Numbered from the stretch's first letter, positions 34,350-43,920 are shown. The stretch is 64,000 bases of DNA from Pseudomonas sp. Marseille-Q3773 (GCF_916618955.1 NZ_OU745390.1:310001-374000), one strand, 5' to 3'. A program made the numbers and translations. Notes: generated from the letters alone by a model not told the origin.

Positions 34350-37300
34350 TCAAACGTCTCGGAATGTATTCAGTTCAAGGGTGGCCATCTTCTTCCAGTC
34401 ACTTTGGCGTCGCACGCGTTCTGCGGCTTGCCGGGACAGCGTGGAAAACAGCGCTTGATCCAGATAGATGCGTTCAAGGGCCTCGGCTAGTTGCATGGCG
34501 TTTTCCGGTTCGACGACAAAGCCACTTTTCTCGTCGACGAATTCCGGGATTGCCGCGACCGCAGTCGTCACAGGAACAAGCCCCGACGCCATGGCTTCGT
34601 CGCGCGATACACCTTGGGTATCCATACGGCTCGGACACAGGAACACACCGTGTTCTTTATGCAACGCGGCAATTTCCCCGTGGTTCAGGAAACGGCGTTC
34701 AATGTGTACGTTCGAGTAACCACGCAGTGGTGCGAGTGTTTCTTCAAACAATGGTCCGTCTCCTACGAGCCGGAACGTCATATCGTTGAACCACGGCTTT
34801 TCAGCCAAAAGCTCAATGGCGCTGACGGTCAGATCATTTGCATAGGTCCGCGAGGTGTAGGGGCGGATGGACAGGACCTTTTTACGTTGTTCTGCCGGTT
34901 TTTGAACGTAGTTGAAATTCTCAGTATTGATAGGATTGTGGATAATCTCGAACTGCTCTTCCGGCAGGCGGAATCCGAGGTCTTCCATGACTTCTTCAGC
35001 AAAATGGCGAGAAACGAACACTAGCTTCAGGTTCTTGTGCATCGGCTGCAGTATACCGCGCCAGAAACTCATGCGTTTATCGCTGGCAAGTTTTCCGGAC
35101 TGCAACTGTTCGTCGGTACTATAATTGTACTCCCGGCGCCACCACGGCTGGATTTCAGCGCCATGGACCCACACAGTGATCTGGATCGTATTCAAATGCG
35201 TGCGTAACACATTCCACATCGTCTCATCCAGGAAGTGAACGAGAATCGATTTGTAGTGGTTCTTCTCAAGCATTTTGCTCAAGGTCGAGCGGCAACCGGT
35301 GACCACATCGATGTTCTGGAACTCGTGGTAGCTGACAGTTTCATTATCGCGCAGGCGGAAGACATCAACTTCGAAGCCTTGCTGCTGGTAGGCCGACACG
35401 CGACTGTGTACAAACTTGTTGCGATAAAGATCTGTGTAAGCCGGATAGTGGTTGGTCAGCAGCAAATGTTCGCCGCGCCCCATCATTTCAGAAGGTTGCA
35501 AGTCGCGATGGCCTAGCACCAGAGCCTTTAGCTCAGTACTGCCCGCAGCATAGGCGCGAAGGCCGAAGCGAATATAGACAGTTTCTGGCGGTACATCAGC
35601 TGTCTGATTGCGGTTGGCATGCTGCATGACGTGGCTGATCCGCTGTTTGTCAGCGTCGAGGAACAGCACGACCAATTGCACGTTGAGGCCGGGTGTACAG
35701 TCCAGGAACAGTTTGAGTTTACCGTCTACGCAACCGAGCGCTTCCAGGCTCGATTCCTGCTTCGCGTAGATGTACTCATGCTTGCCGTCTTCCAACTTGG
35801 AATACACTCGCCAGCTATCACCGTCAATGGTGAGATCGAGGTATTTGTTGCGGGCGACGCCAAACATTTCGGCCAGATCTCGACCGCTGATTTCAGGTGC
35901 ATCGTGGCTAACTTCCAGCGGCGCAATGGACTGCGCACGCGCCTGCAGTTGGTCGATGGTCATACCAAGGTTCAGCTCCAGATCGTTGACCTGGGTGTTG
36001 ATGCTTTCATGGTGCGCGGCACCGTTCTCGCAATAGTTGAACGGGTCGATGGCCAAGCACTGGGCATGGGTATACTGCAACGACGGTAAGTTCTTCAACC
36101 AATTGAGCAGCGGCTGGTCAGCAACGATTGCGGTAGCCACCAACGAACGACGGGCGCTCAGGGTCTGGGTCGGGCGGTAGGCCTGTTCGTTCGACAGCAG
36201 TTCCGCATCTGCGCCCTTGCAGGTGAAGTGGGCTGCTTTACCGACTACCTGAGCACGGCTGTAGCGGGTTGCCAATGCCAGGTCGAGCAGGTAGTTCGGG
36301 CCATAGTAGTCGCCAGGCACAAAGGCGGCGACCCAAGGGGTGTTGCCCACCAGCTCGCCCAGTGAGGTCTTTTTCAACTGCGTTGGCTTGAGCACCAGGA
36401 TGCGTGGGTCATCGCTGACGATGCTGCCTTGGTAGGCATCGCTGATGATGACCATGCGCACTTGGCTGTAGGTCTGGCGGTTAAGGTGGGCACGCAGCTG
36501 GTCGAACTGCTCACGGTCCTGGGCTTCGCCAACTACCACGATTTCCGGCAGCCGCTGGGCCTTTGCGGTACCAGTGACCTTGCTCATCACGTATTCCAAA
36601 CGCTGGGTGTAGGTGTGTTCCTGCATCACCTTGCGCAGGGCCGCCAGCCTTAGCTTGTCAGTGTTCAGCGGGTCTTCCGCCAGCAATTGCAGACGACGCA
36701 GCATTTCTTCGCCGTTGTCGGTGGTAACGACCAAGTCGCCGAACAGCAGGCGGACACCGCGTGAGAAGTTGCTCACGGTCAGCGTGTTGCAACCGAGCAA
36801 TTCGAAGACGCGACGGGCAAACATCGATTGCGATTGCTTGATCGAGTTCAGGTTGATCGCGTAGCGGTAGCCTTTATAAGCCGTGTCGATCTTCTCGAAG
36901 GGTAGAGTGCCGACGATGTAAGGCTGGTACTCCTCGGGGAACTGATAATTCGCATCGTTCTTGCCAAAGTTTCGGTCGAATATCTCCAGCGGACGGAACT
37001 TGGGCAGTTCACAGACAAAATTGCCCAGGTCACGGGTACGCTCGGGATAGCGGGCGTAGTAAGCGCCGGCAAAGCAGAAGGCGTCTTTGCGCTCATACAG
37101 CTCGATCGGGTTATGCAGGGCCGGCTGGCAGGCGAACGGCAGCAGGTAAACACGGTCGTGACCAAGTGCACCTTTATACCGGTGGATACAATCGATATCC
37201 GTGGTGAACACGTGATCGAACTGTTTGGCAGTGGTCAGGAAGGTTTCGAAGTGAACCGGGTCTTCCTTGTTCCAGAACACGGTCGGTACCTTGTTCTGAC

Positions 37301-39899
37301 GGCACCACGCCAGGATGTCCTGCAGCTCCTGCCCGTTGTGGCCGACTTTGCTGCCCCACAGGTCATCCTTGCCGCGCCAGGCGGATTCGATGAACAACAG
37401 TTCCGGGCCGAAGCCCTCTATTTCGGCCTTCCAGTTGGCTGGCGTAAGTGGCATCAGGTCGCATTCGTAACGATAGGAACCGAAGGTGAACTCATCCATC
37501 ACGCATGCCACCTTCAAGCGGCTGACAGGCTGATCCGCCTGGCGCAGCAGGGTGGTGCGGCTGAGCTCACTGGTCGGCAGCGCAGCGGGCAGCTTCAGGT
37601 AGTTCTCATCCTGCACTGGCGCCGGCGGCAGCAGTGCCTTGCGCGGTTCGTTGGCCAGCAGCTTCTGCTCGTTCTGCTTGCGTTGTTGGCTGGCTTTGCG
37701 GTAAAGGCGCAGCAGACGCACTGGTAGCTTGACCAGGCCACCTAGTGACGTGGCGCTATTCTTGATCTGGTACCCAAGTTGATAGGTCATGCTTGCTCGG
37801 GTTTTAACCAGGCGTTGCTCTGCCAGGTGGCGCTGGGTGTTGGCGCGCTCGAGATTCTCATTGAGCTCATCAATCTTGCGCTGTTGGGCGGCACTGCGCT
37901 CAAGCAGTTGATTGAGGCTTGCTTTCAATTGCGGGATTTGTTCGCCTGTTAATGCGCGATATTTCATGTTTGCCGCACCAAGGCCTGCCCGCGACGAGTT
38001 GAGCTCGGCTTCAAGTTGCTGGCGCAGCCCTTGCCATTCTTTATTGGTGGCGGCGAGACTGGCTTCGGCTGCCTGACGGCTGGCGCTTTCCAGCATCAGC
38101 TGTTCTTCGAGTAGCTCTTTGGCTTGGGTGAGCGACGCAATGTTTTGCGCCAAGGCTGCTCGCGCTTCTTCAAATTCAACGTTGGCAATTGTCAATTGTT
38201 GCAATTGCTCTTCCAGCTGCGCGCGTTGTTCGACCAAGGCATTAATGGAGTTTGCCTGGGCCGCATGCTCACGCTGGCTTTGCGCCTGAACTTCATTCAT
38301 CTGTTGCAACTGAAGTTGCAGTTCGTCCATGGCTTGCCGCTGCTTGGCCAGATCCGCTTCCAGTTCAGCTTGACGCGCTTTTAGCAGGGCAATGGTCTCT
38401 GCCTGAGCAGCGTCGGCCCGTTGGGTTTGGGCCTGCAATTCGTTCATATACTCCAACTCGCTTTCAAGTTCGGCTTCCAGTTCCGCTTGGCGCATGCGCA
38501 GCGTGGTGATCGTGTTGTCTTTTTCAGCAATATCCTGATTGCTTTGGGATTGCAGGTGGTTCGCAGCATCAATCTGGGCCTGCAGGGCTGCCTGCTGGGC
38601 ATGCAATGCGGTGATCGCCTCAATGTGCTCTGCGTTTCTCTGTTGTGCATCGAGCAGCAGTTCAGCAGCTTGTTGCTGCTGGCTTTCGTAGTCGACTGTC
38701 AATGCAGCCTGATAAGCACGAAGGTCAGTGATGGTGGCGATATGGCTATCGATTATTTCCCGTTGTTCCGCGGAGCCCTGCAGCCCGTCAGTAGCCTCAG
38801 CCAATTGCTCCAGCGTTTGGGCGTGCCGGGCCTGCAACTCATCGAATTGCTGCCGCGCCTCGGCCAGGCTTTGTACACGAGCTTCTTCGACCGTCTTCAG
38901 TTGTTGTTCCAGCAGCCCATACTGCTCTGTCGCCGCGCGGTATTTCTTGTTGGCCTCCACCAGCCGTTGCGTGGTTTCTTCCAGCTCCTGGGCACGTTGT
39001 GCCTTGGCTTCAATGATTTCGCGGTTGGATTTTTGCAGCGCTAGGATTTCCGCTTCGCGCGTTTGCAGCTGTTTCGATAGCGCTTCAGCTTTTTGCGCTT
39101 CCGGCTTGAGCAGGGTGATCTGCTCAGTTGCAAGGCGATACTTCTTGTTTGCCTCTTCCAGGCGCTTGCCCATGGCGGCAAGATTTTCGCGCAAGGTGCG
39201 CTCGATCGATTCAAACGCCTTTTCCAGTTCACGGACGCGATCCACCGTCATCGAGTCTATGACGCCGGGCTTGTGCGTTTCGCTCTTCACCGCAACGATA
39301 CCCAGCCATTTGCCAAGCATCTTCACTTCGATGATTTGCAGATGCTCGGCCAGCAGCCGGAACGGTTCCATCAGGTAGAAGGTGTGTTTGTGATCAATGA
39401 AGTCGTTGACCCCGAACGGCACGGTGATCACCAGCCGGCCACCCTGCTTGAGCAGGTCGTAGGCTTTTTCGACGAACAGCTCCGGGCGTACCAGGTGTTC
39501 GAGCACTTCACTGATGACAACGGTGTCCGGTTCAACCTCGAGCGTGTCCAGCGCGAGGAAGTCTGAATTTATATACGTGACGTTCTGCTGGATGTGAGCC
39601 GGTTCGGCAGACAGGTAGCCCCTGGCTTCTTCAATAGCCTGGGGGCTGGTGTCGACACCGATGACCTGACAGCCTTCCCGTGCCAGCAGCAGGGGCACGA
39701 TACCCTGCGAGCAACCGACATCCAGGATCCGGCGCCCTTTGACCTGGGCGCAGATCCAGTGGATGCGGGACTGCGTTTCGCGCATGAACTGATCCCCCAG
39801 CTTGCCGTAGTAGGCTTCCATCACGCGGTCATGAATATCGGCCAAAGGTGAAGGCAGCTCAGTGTTCACGGTAGGGGTCTCAAGCGTGGGGTTGTTCAT
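34350..39899 (-). CDS. 1,849-residue methyltransferase / coiled-coil / multi-glycosyltransferase
   Basis: Domain order: (1) residues ~25-215, class I SAM methyltransferase with ILDVGCSQGIVPLLL (58-72) and VVISEVLEHL; (2) ~220-695, a nearly continuous coiled coil with a recurring ANKKYRxATEQ-like motif near residues 250, 315 and 648; (3) a basic linker; (4) ~790-1105, a CgeB-type glycosyltransferase (VFWNKEDPVHFETFL, ARRVFELLGCNTL); (5) ~1110-1250, a GT-A-like segment (PEIVVVGEAQDREQ, VAAFVPGDYYGPNYLL); (6) ~1350-1450, a beta-sandwich, possibly sugar-binding; (7) ~1470-1849, a GT4 domain with SRDEAMASGLVPV. No signal peptide or membrane helix. The methyltransferase plus coiled coil recalls WbdD, which caps O9a chains and measures their length; here glycosyltransferases replace the kinase. 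It follows wecC by 13 bases. The frame is intact throughout. Confidence 0.85.
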   Translation of the reverse strand: MNNPTLETPTVNTELPSPLADIHDRVMEAYYGKLGDQFMRETQSRIHWICAQVKGRRILDVGCSQGIVPLLLAREGCQVIGVDTSPQAIEEARGYLSAEPAHIQQNVTYINSDFLALDTLEVEPDTVVISEVLEHLVRPELFVEKAYDLLKQGGRLVITVPFGVNDFIDHKHTFYLMEPFRLLAEHLQIIEVKMLGKWLGIVAVKSETHKPGVIDSMTVDRVRELEKAFESIERTLRENLAAMGKRLEEANKKYRLATEQITLLKPEAQKAEALSKQLQTREAEILALQKSNREIIEAKAQRAQELEETTQRLVEANKKYRAATEQYGLLEQQLKTVEEARVQSLAEARQQFDELQARHAQTLEQLAEATDGLQGSAEQREIIDSHIATITDLRAYQAALTVDYESQQQQAAELLLDAQQRNAEHIEAITALHAQQAALQAQIDAANHLQSQSNQDIAEKDNTITTLRMRQAELEAELESELEYMNELQAQTQRADAAQAETIALLKARQAELEADLAKQRQAMDELQLQLQQMNEVQAQSQREHAAQANSINALVEQRAQLEEQLQQLTIANVEFEEARAALAQNIASLTQAKELLEEQLMLESASRQAAEASLAATNKEWQGLRQQLEAELNSSRAGLGAANMKYRALTGEQIPQLKASLNQLLERSAAQQRKIDELNENLERANTQRHLAEQRLVKTRASMTYQLGYQIKNSATSLGGLVKLPVRLLRLYRKASQQRKQNEQKLLANEPRKALLPPAPVQDENYLKLPAALPTSELSRTTLLRQADQPVSRLKVACVMDEFTFGSYRYECDLMPLTPANWKAEIEGFGPELLFIESAWRGKDDLWGSKVGHNGQELQDILAWCRQNKVPTVFWNKEDPVHFETFLTTAKQFDHVFTTDIDCIHRYKGALGHDRVYLLPFACQPALHNPIELYERKDAFCFAGAYYARYPERTRDLGNFVCELPKFRPLEIFDRNFGKNDANYQFPEEYQPYIVGTLPFEKIDTAYKGYRYAINLNSIKQSQSMFARRVFELLGCNTLTVSNFSRGVRLLFGDLVVTTDNGEEMLRRLQLLAEDPLNTDKLRLAALRKVMQEHTYTQRLEYVMSKVTGTAKAQRLPEIVVVGEAQDREQFDQLRAHLNRQTYSQVRMVIISDAYQGSIVSDDPRILVLKPTQLKKTSLGELVGNTPWVAAFVPGDYYGPNYLLDLALATRYSRAQVVGKAAHFTCKGADAELLSNEQAYRPTQTLSARRSLVATAIVADQPLLNWLKNLPSLQYTHAQCLAIDPFNYCENGAAHHESINTQVNDLELNLGMTIDQLQARAQSIAPLEVSHDAPEISGRDLAEMFGVARNKYLDLTIDGDSWRVYSKLEDGKHEYIYAKQESSLEALGCVDGKLKLFLDCTPGLNVQLVVLFLDADKQRISHVMQHANRNQTADVPPETVYIRFGLRAYAAGSTELKALVLGHRDLQPSEMMGRGEHLLLTNHYPAYTDLYRNKFVHSRVSAYQQQGFEVDVFRLRDNETVSYHEFQNIDVVTGCRSTLSKMLEKNHYKSILVHFLDETMWNVLRTHLNTIQITVWVHGAEIQPWWRREYNYSTDEQLQSGKLASDKRMSFWRGILQPMHKNLKLVFVSRHFAEEVMEDLGFRLPEEQFEIIHNPINTENFNYVQKPAEQRKKVLSIRPYTSRTYANDLTVSAIELLAEKPWFNDMTFRLVGDGPLFEETLAPLRGYSNVHIERRFLNHGEIAALHKEHGVFLCPSRMDTQGVSRDEAMASGLVPVTTAVAAIPEFVDEKSGFVVEPENAMQLAEALERIYLDQALFSTLSRQAAERVRRQSDWKKMATLELNTFRDV

Positions 39900-39912
39900 G
39901 CGGTCTGATCCA

Positions 39913-41175
39913 TCAAGCCTGGGTAACGCCTGCGGCGTCGATCACGAATGCTGCATCACGCACGTTGAAGGTGCCGCGGAACTCGCGGTGTTTCACCAGC
40001 AGTACGTGAATGTCTGCGCTGTCCTGCGCATAGTCGAATTCCACATGCTCGTGGTGCGCCAGACGCTGCGGCAGTGCTTCGATGTTCGGCTCGACCAGTT
40101 GCAGGGTGGCTTCCAGCTCATTGCCCAGGCGCTCGGCGATGCTCAGCGCCGGGCTTTCGCGCAGGTCGTCGATGTCGGCCTTGAAAGCCAGGCCGTAACA
40201 GGCGATTTTCACTTGCTGGGCCGACTTGCCCGGGTTCTTGATCAGGAAGTTGGCCAGGGCCATCTTGACCTTGTCGATCACCCACTCAGGCTTGCTGTCA
40301 TTGACCACGCGGGCGGTGCGGATCAGGCGTGCCTGCTCCGGGGTCTGGCTGACGATGAACCACGGGTCGACGGCGATGCAGTGGCCGCCCACGCCCGGGC
40401 CAGGCTGCAGGATGTTGACGCGCGGATGGTGGTTGGCCAGGCGAATCAGCTCCCACACGTCGATGTCCAGCTTGTCACAGATGATCGACAGTTCGTTGGC
40501 GAAGGCGATGTTCACATCACGGAAGCTGTTTTCGGTCAGCTTGCACATTTCCGCGGTGCGAGCGTTGGTGACGATGCACTCACCTTCAACGAAGGTGCGG
40601 TACAGGCGCACGGCCGCTTCCGAGCACTTCGCAGTCATGCCACCGATGATCCGGTCGTTTTCCACCAGCTCGCGCAGCACGTGGCCGGGCAGTACGCGCT
40701 CAGGGCAGTGGGCCACGCGGATGTCGGAATCTTCACCGTGGCTTTGCGGGAAGCTCAGGTCCGGGCGCGCCTGGGCCAGCCAGAAGGCCATCTGCTCGGT
40801 GGCGCCGACCGGCGAAGTAGATTCAAGAATGACCAGGTCACCCTTCTTCAGCACTGGCGCAATAGCCTTGCTGGCGGACTCGATGTAGCTCAGGTCCGGC
40901 TGGTGGTCATCCATGAACGGGGTTGGCACGGCAATCAGGAAGGCATCGGCTGCTTCCGGAGCGGTAGAGGCGCGCAGGTAGCCTCCGGTGACGGCAGCAT
41001 GCACCACCATGTCCAGCTCAGGCTCGACGATATGGATTTCGCCGCGGTTGATGGTGTCGACCGCATTCTGGTTCACATCGATACCGATCACCTGCTTCTT
41101 GCGGGCGGCGAAAACGGCAGCGGTTGGCAGACCGATGTAGCCCAGGCCTACGACAGAAATCTTGTTGAAGCTCAT
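39913..41175 (-). CDS. wecC: UDP-N-acetyl-D-mannosamine dehydrogenase
   Basis: Oxidises UDP-ManNAc to UDP-ManNAcA with two NAD+. The 420 residues match WecC length. They show the Rossmann motif [19 protein letters not shown], the central [19 protein letters not shown], the catalytic cysteine in [15 protein letters not shown] and the third-domain [18 protein letters not shown]. It overlaps wecB by four bases. ManNAcA is the acidic sugar of enterobacterial common antigen and of many O-antigens and capsules, so the glycan made by this operon is probably acidic. A long open frame on the opposite strand (39862-41247) is a mirror of its codon bias and not a gene. Confidence 0.95.
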   Translation of the reverse strand: MSFNKISVVGLGYIGLPTAAVFAARKKQVIGIDVNQNAVDTINRGEIHIVEPELDMVVHAAVTGGYLRASTAPEAADAFLIAVPTPFMDDHQPDLSYIESASKAIAPVLKKGDLVILESTSPVGATEQMAFWLAQARPDLSFPQSHGEDSDIRVAHCPERVLPGHVLRELVENDRIIGGMTAKCSEAAVRLYRTFVEGECIVTNARTAEMCKLTENSFRDVNIAFANELSIICDKLDIDVWELIRLANHHPRVNILQPGPGVGGHCIAVDPWFIVSQTPEQARLIRTARVVNDSKPEWVIDKVKMALANFLIKNPGKSAQQVKIACYGLAFKADIDDLRESPALSIAERLGNELEATLQLVEPNIEALPQRLAHHEHVEFDYAQDSADIHVLLVKHREFRGTFNVRDAAFVIDAAGVTQA

Positions 41176-42314
41176 GCTGCGTCCTTGGGGTTAGAGAAGG
41201 CGGAGAGTGCGTCGAGGATTCGCGCGCACGCTTTTCCATCGCCGTAGGGGTTATGGGCAAAGCTCATCTCGCGATAGGTCGCATCATCGGTGAGCAGTTT
41301 CGCCAGGTGCTCGGTAATCGACTCGACGTCGGTGCCAACCAGCTTGACGGTACCGGCGGCGACGGCTTCAGGGCGCTCGGTGGTGTCGCGCATCACCAGC
41401 ACCGGCTTGCCCAGGGCGGGGGCTTCTTCCTGGATGCCACCGGAGTCGGTCAGGATCAGGTACGAGCGGGTCATCAGGTAGACGAACGGCAGGTAATCCA
41501 GTGGCTCGATCAGGTGGATATTGCTGACGTCAGCCAACAGCCGGTTGACCGGCTCGCGTACGTTGGGGTTGAGGTGCACCGGGTACACGATGTCCACGTC
41601 AGGGAATTGGCGCGCGGTTTGTACCAAGGCCTGGCAGATGCGCTCGAAGCCGCCGCCGAAGTTTTCGCGGCGGTGGCCGGTGACCAGCACCATGCGGCGC
41701 TGCGGGTCCAGGAAGCTGAACTGGGTTTCGAACTGGCTTTTCAGCTGGGGGCTTTCCAGCTTGCGCACCACTTCCAGCAACGCGTCGATCACGGTGTTGC
41801 CGGTGGTATGGATGGTCCCAGCGTCGATGCCCTCCTTCAGCAGGTTGTCCTGCGAAGTGGAGGTTGGCGCGAAATGCAGGGCGGCCAAGGCGCCAGTCAG
41901 GCGGCGGTTGCCTTCTTCCGGCCACGGCGAATACAGGTTGCCGGTACGCAGGCCTGCTTCAACATGAGCAATAGGGATCTGCTGATAGTAGGCGGCCAGG
42001 CTGGTGGCCAAGGTTGTTGCGGTGTCGCCGTGGACCAGCACCACGTCGGGCTTGAATTCAGCCAGAACAGGCTTGAGACCCTGCAGGATGGCAGTGGTCA
42101 CATCGGTCAGATCCTGGCCTGGCTTCATGATGTTCAAGTCATAGTCGGGCGAGATCTCGAACAGCTCCAAGACCTGGTCGAGCATCTGGCGGTGCTGGCC
42201 AGTGACGCAGACGCGCGACTCGAAACGGGCATCTTGGGCAAGGTTGAGGGCCAGCGGAGCCATCTTGATGGCTTCTGGGCGGGTGCCGAATACAGTGAGG
42301 GTCTTGAGGGGCAC
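41172..42314 (-). CDS. wecB: Non-hydrolysing UDP-N-acetylglucosamine 2-epimerase
   Basis: Interconverts UDP-GlcNAc and UDP-ManNAc, feeding WecC. A 380-residue GT-B-fold protein with [72 protein letters not shown] and [30 protein letters not shown]. All residues known to line the UDP site appear present. The start is a GTG at 42314 with only a weak ribosome site. It is the first gene of the minus-strand polysaccharide operon, with about 700 bases of upstream DNA before comEA. The related 6591 protein belongs to another branch acting on L-sugars. Confidence 0.95.
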   Translation of the reverse strand: MPLKTLTVFGTRPEAIKMAPLALNLAQDARFESRVCVTGQHRQMLDQVLELFEISPDYDLNIMKPGQDLTDVTTAILQGLKPVLAEFKPDVVLVHGDTATTLATSLAAYYQQIPIAHVEAGLRTGNLYSPWPEEGNRRLTGALAALHFAPTSTSQDNLLKEGIDAGTIHTTGNTVIDALLEVVRKLESPQLKSQFETQFSFLDPQRRMVLVTGHRRENFGGGFERICQALVQTARQFPDVDIVYPVHLNPNVREPVNRLLADVSNIHLIEPLDYLPFVYLMTRSYLILTDSGGIQEEAPALGKPVLVMRDTTERPEAVAAGTVKLVGTDVESITEHLAKLLTDDATYREMSFAHNPYGDGKACARILDALSAFSNPKDAA

Positions 42315-43005
42315 GGCGACGGTCTTCTGTGTATGGAGGGTGAAGGCGGTTGTATCGGGTGCTACGGGTGCAGCTCGAGGGTGTTACACAAAACGGCCGA
42401 GGGGGGTGGCCTGGGCTACTCCACGCACGCCGAAGCGAGTTGGAAGCCTGGGGGGGCATGAAGAAAAATTCATCTGAGCTCGGATCCTTCAAGCGTGGCG
42501 GTTGTCCAATGAACGTAAATTTATCATTTCGTCATCTCTCTGACACCCTCTATGGCACGTTTTTTCCCCTTCATGTAGGAAATTGGCCATATCTATCGAA
42601 TAATTGGATCCGATTTTGCTAAATTGAATAGGGAAAACGATTGTTTGATGTTATTCAGGCATCATGCCAATCGGATCAATTCGACGAAGGCATACGACGA
42701 ATGGATGGAAGCCTTGGCCGGTAAGGGTTGTAGGAAAAGCAACGGCTTTTGGTCTGAATGAAACCGAGGTTAAACGGGAATTTAACAATAGGCGATTTGC
42801 TACCGCCGCGTTTTCATGAAGTTACCCGGAAATATGGCGTAATGCCATTATTTTTGCAGTGCACCAACTAGCTTTCTTTATTGTCGGATTCAGTAACGAA
42901 TAACCGAAGCGCGAAGCTGTTTGCATTATCGATGAACCGCTAGGGTTGATTACGCAGCCGAAGGAGAACGGCTGCTGGAAAATACCAACCCAAGGAGTGT
43001 TCATC
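42315..43005. promoter_or_regulatory. Long divergent intergenic region upstream of wecB and comEA
   Basis: About 690 bases without a gene. 42500-42920 is A/T-rich compared with both flanks. It holds an imperfect inverted repeat, aattggatccgatt (42602-42615) against aatcggatcaatt (42669-42681), with one bulged base. An ops-like element on the minus strand is listed separately. Promoters for the rightward comEA transcript and the leftward wecB operon must lie here, giving the wecB operon a leader of up to several hundred bases. No -35/-10 pair is clear enough to name. Confidence 0.5.
42795..42807 (-). promoter_or_regulatory. ops-like element (RfaH recruitment) in the wecB operon leader
   Basis: On the minus strand the sequence reads ggcggtagcaaat, matching the first nine bases of the ops element (GGCGGTAGCGTG) of enterobacterial JUMPStart leaders. 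ops in the non-template strand pauses RNA polymerase and recruits RfaH, allowing transcription of long surface-polysaccharide operons. The position, about 480 bases before wecB and ahead of an operon of some 16 kb, is what such an element needs. A full JUMPStart sequence is not evident, and a nine-base match can occur by chance. Confidence 0.4.
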
Positions 43006-43341
43006 ATGCGTAACAACGTACTGTCGTACCTTCTGCTGCCCCTGTTCGCCAGCCTGTCTTTTTCCGTCAGCGCGGCCCCCGCCAGCACAACGGCAATGTC
43101 CGAACCGGTGCCTATGGTCAGTGACCAACAGGCCCAGCAGCCGCAGCGGCTGGACCTGAACACGGCTGACGCGGCGATCTTGCAGAAGGAGCTGAACGGC
43201 ATTGGGAAGGCCAAGGCCGAGGCCATCGTGGCCTATCGGGAGGCCAATGGGCCCTTCGCCTCGGTGGATGAGCTGCTTGAGATCAAGGGCATTGGCAATG
43301 CATTGCTGGAACGGAATCGGGACAAACTGATGGTGAAGTAA
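43006..43341 (+). CDS. ComEA-family helix-hairpin-helix protein
   Basis: A 111-residue exported DNA-binding protein. The N-terminus has a cleavable signal peptide ending in SVSAAPAS, then a Gln-rich linker, then two helix-hairpin-helix units: LDLNTADAAILQKELNGIGKAKAEAIVAYR and FASVDELLEIKGIGNALLERNR. ComEA-type proteins bind incoming DNA in the periplasm during natural transformation; in Pseudomonas this small version is a conserved right neighbour of wbpM and its role is less clear. The ATG at 43006 has a strong caaggag site eight bases before it. It marks the return to core genome after the polysaccharide block. Confidence 0.88.
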   Translation: MRNNVLSYLLLPLFASLSFSVSAAPASTTAMSEPVPMVSDQQAQQPQRLDLNTADAAILQKELNGIGKAKAEAIVAYREANGPFASVDELLEIKGIGNALLERNRDKLMVK

Positions 43342-43413
43342 GCGGCAGGGGAGGCCGCTGTTGCGTTGAGGTTGCCTTGAAACCTCAAACCGCTTTACAA
43401 GCCAATCCCGCGC

Positions 43414-43461
43414 AAGGCCGCTCTCGCGATGGATCGTTTTTCTTTGCAGGAGCGGCCTTTT
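43414..43461. terminator. Terminator hairpin between comEA and the DUF2897 gene
   Basis: Perfect ten-base arms aaggccgctc (43414-43423) and gagcggcctt (43450-43459), the second running into tttt (43458-43461). It ends the plus-strand comEA transcript and may also serve the convergent small gene. The loop is 26 bases, long for an intrinsic terminator. Confidence 0.5.
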
Positions 43462-43569
43462 GTAGCGGGAGTGGCGTTAAGCCCCAGCAATAAAAGCCAG
43501 TTAAAACAAAAAGTTATTTTTTATCTGCGCGTCGCGTCAAAATGCTGTCTGAAACGTCGGTTCTGGCCT

Positions 43570-43737
43570 TCAGCGGTCTTGCGCATCCTTGGCATCCGCT
43601 TCGGCATTGCGCTCGTGCACCTTGCGCAGCTGCTCCTCGGTAAGCGGCAGTTTCTTCGCCGTGTCGCGCAGCAGCATCAGCCCGCCAACGATTGAGCCGA
43701 GGGCTATGATGAGTATCAGCCAGGCATACCAGGGCAT
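43570..43737 (-). CDS. DUF2897 family small membrane protein
   Basis: A 55-residue protein, MPWYAWLILIIALGSIVGG at the N-terminus forming one transmembrane helix, followed by the cytoplasmic basic/acidic tail LRDTAKKLPLTEEQLRKVHERNAEADAKDAQDR. The helix plus 'KLPLTEEQL' tail is the DUF2897 pattern found in Pseudomonas between comEA and pyrF. The minus-strand ATG at 43737 is preceded by an aaaggagaacgac site. Function is unknown. Longer reverse open frames over the same DNA have no support. Confidence 0.8.
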   Translation of the reverse strand: MPWYAWLILIIALGSIVGGLMLLRDTAKKLPLTEEQLRKVHERNAEADAKDAQDR

Positions 43738-43920
43738 GTGTCGTTCTCCTTTGCCGATGAGGGGCAGTGCTTGTACGAATTTTGAGCAATTACCCGTTCC
43801 GTTGGTTCAATTATAGGAGCCAGGCCGTGCCGGGCCAATTCCGTGATCCGCGGGGCCCCAAAGCCTGCGCCACTTCGTTTACAATGCGCGCCGTTTTCGA
43901 CTTGCCAAGAGAGCCTGCCC

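Noticed and set aside
39862..42461. Two long plus-strand open frames (461 and 402 residues) opposite wecC and wecB
   Set aside because: Both mirror clearly recognised enzymes; their translations lack any motif.
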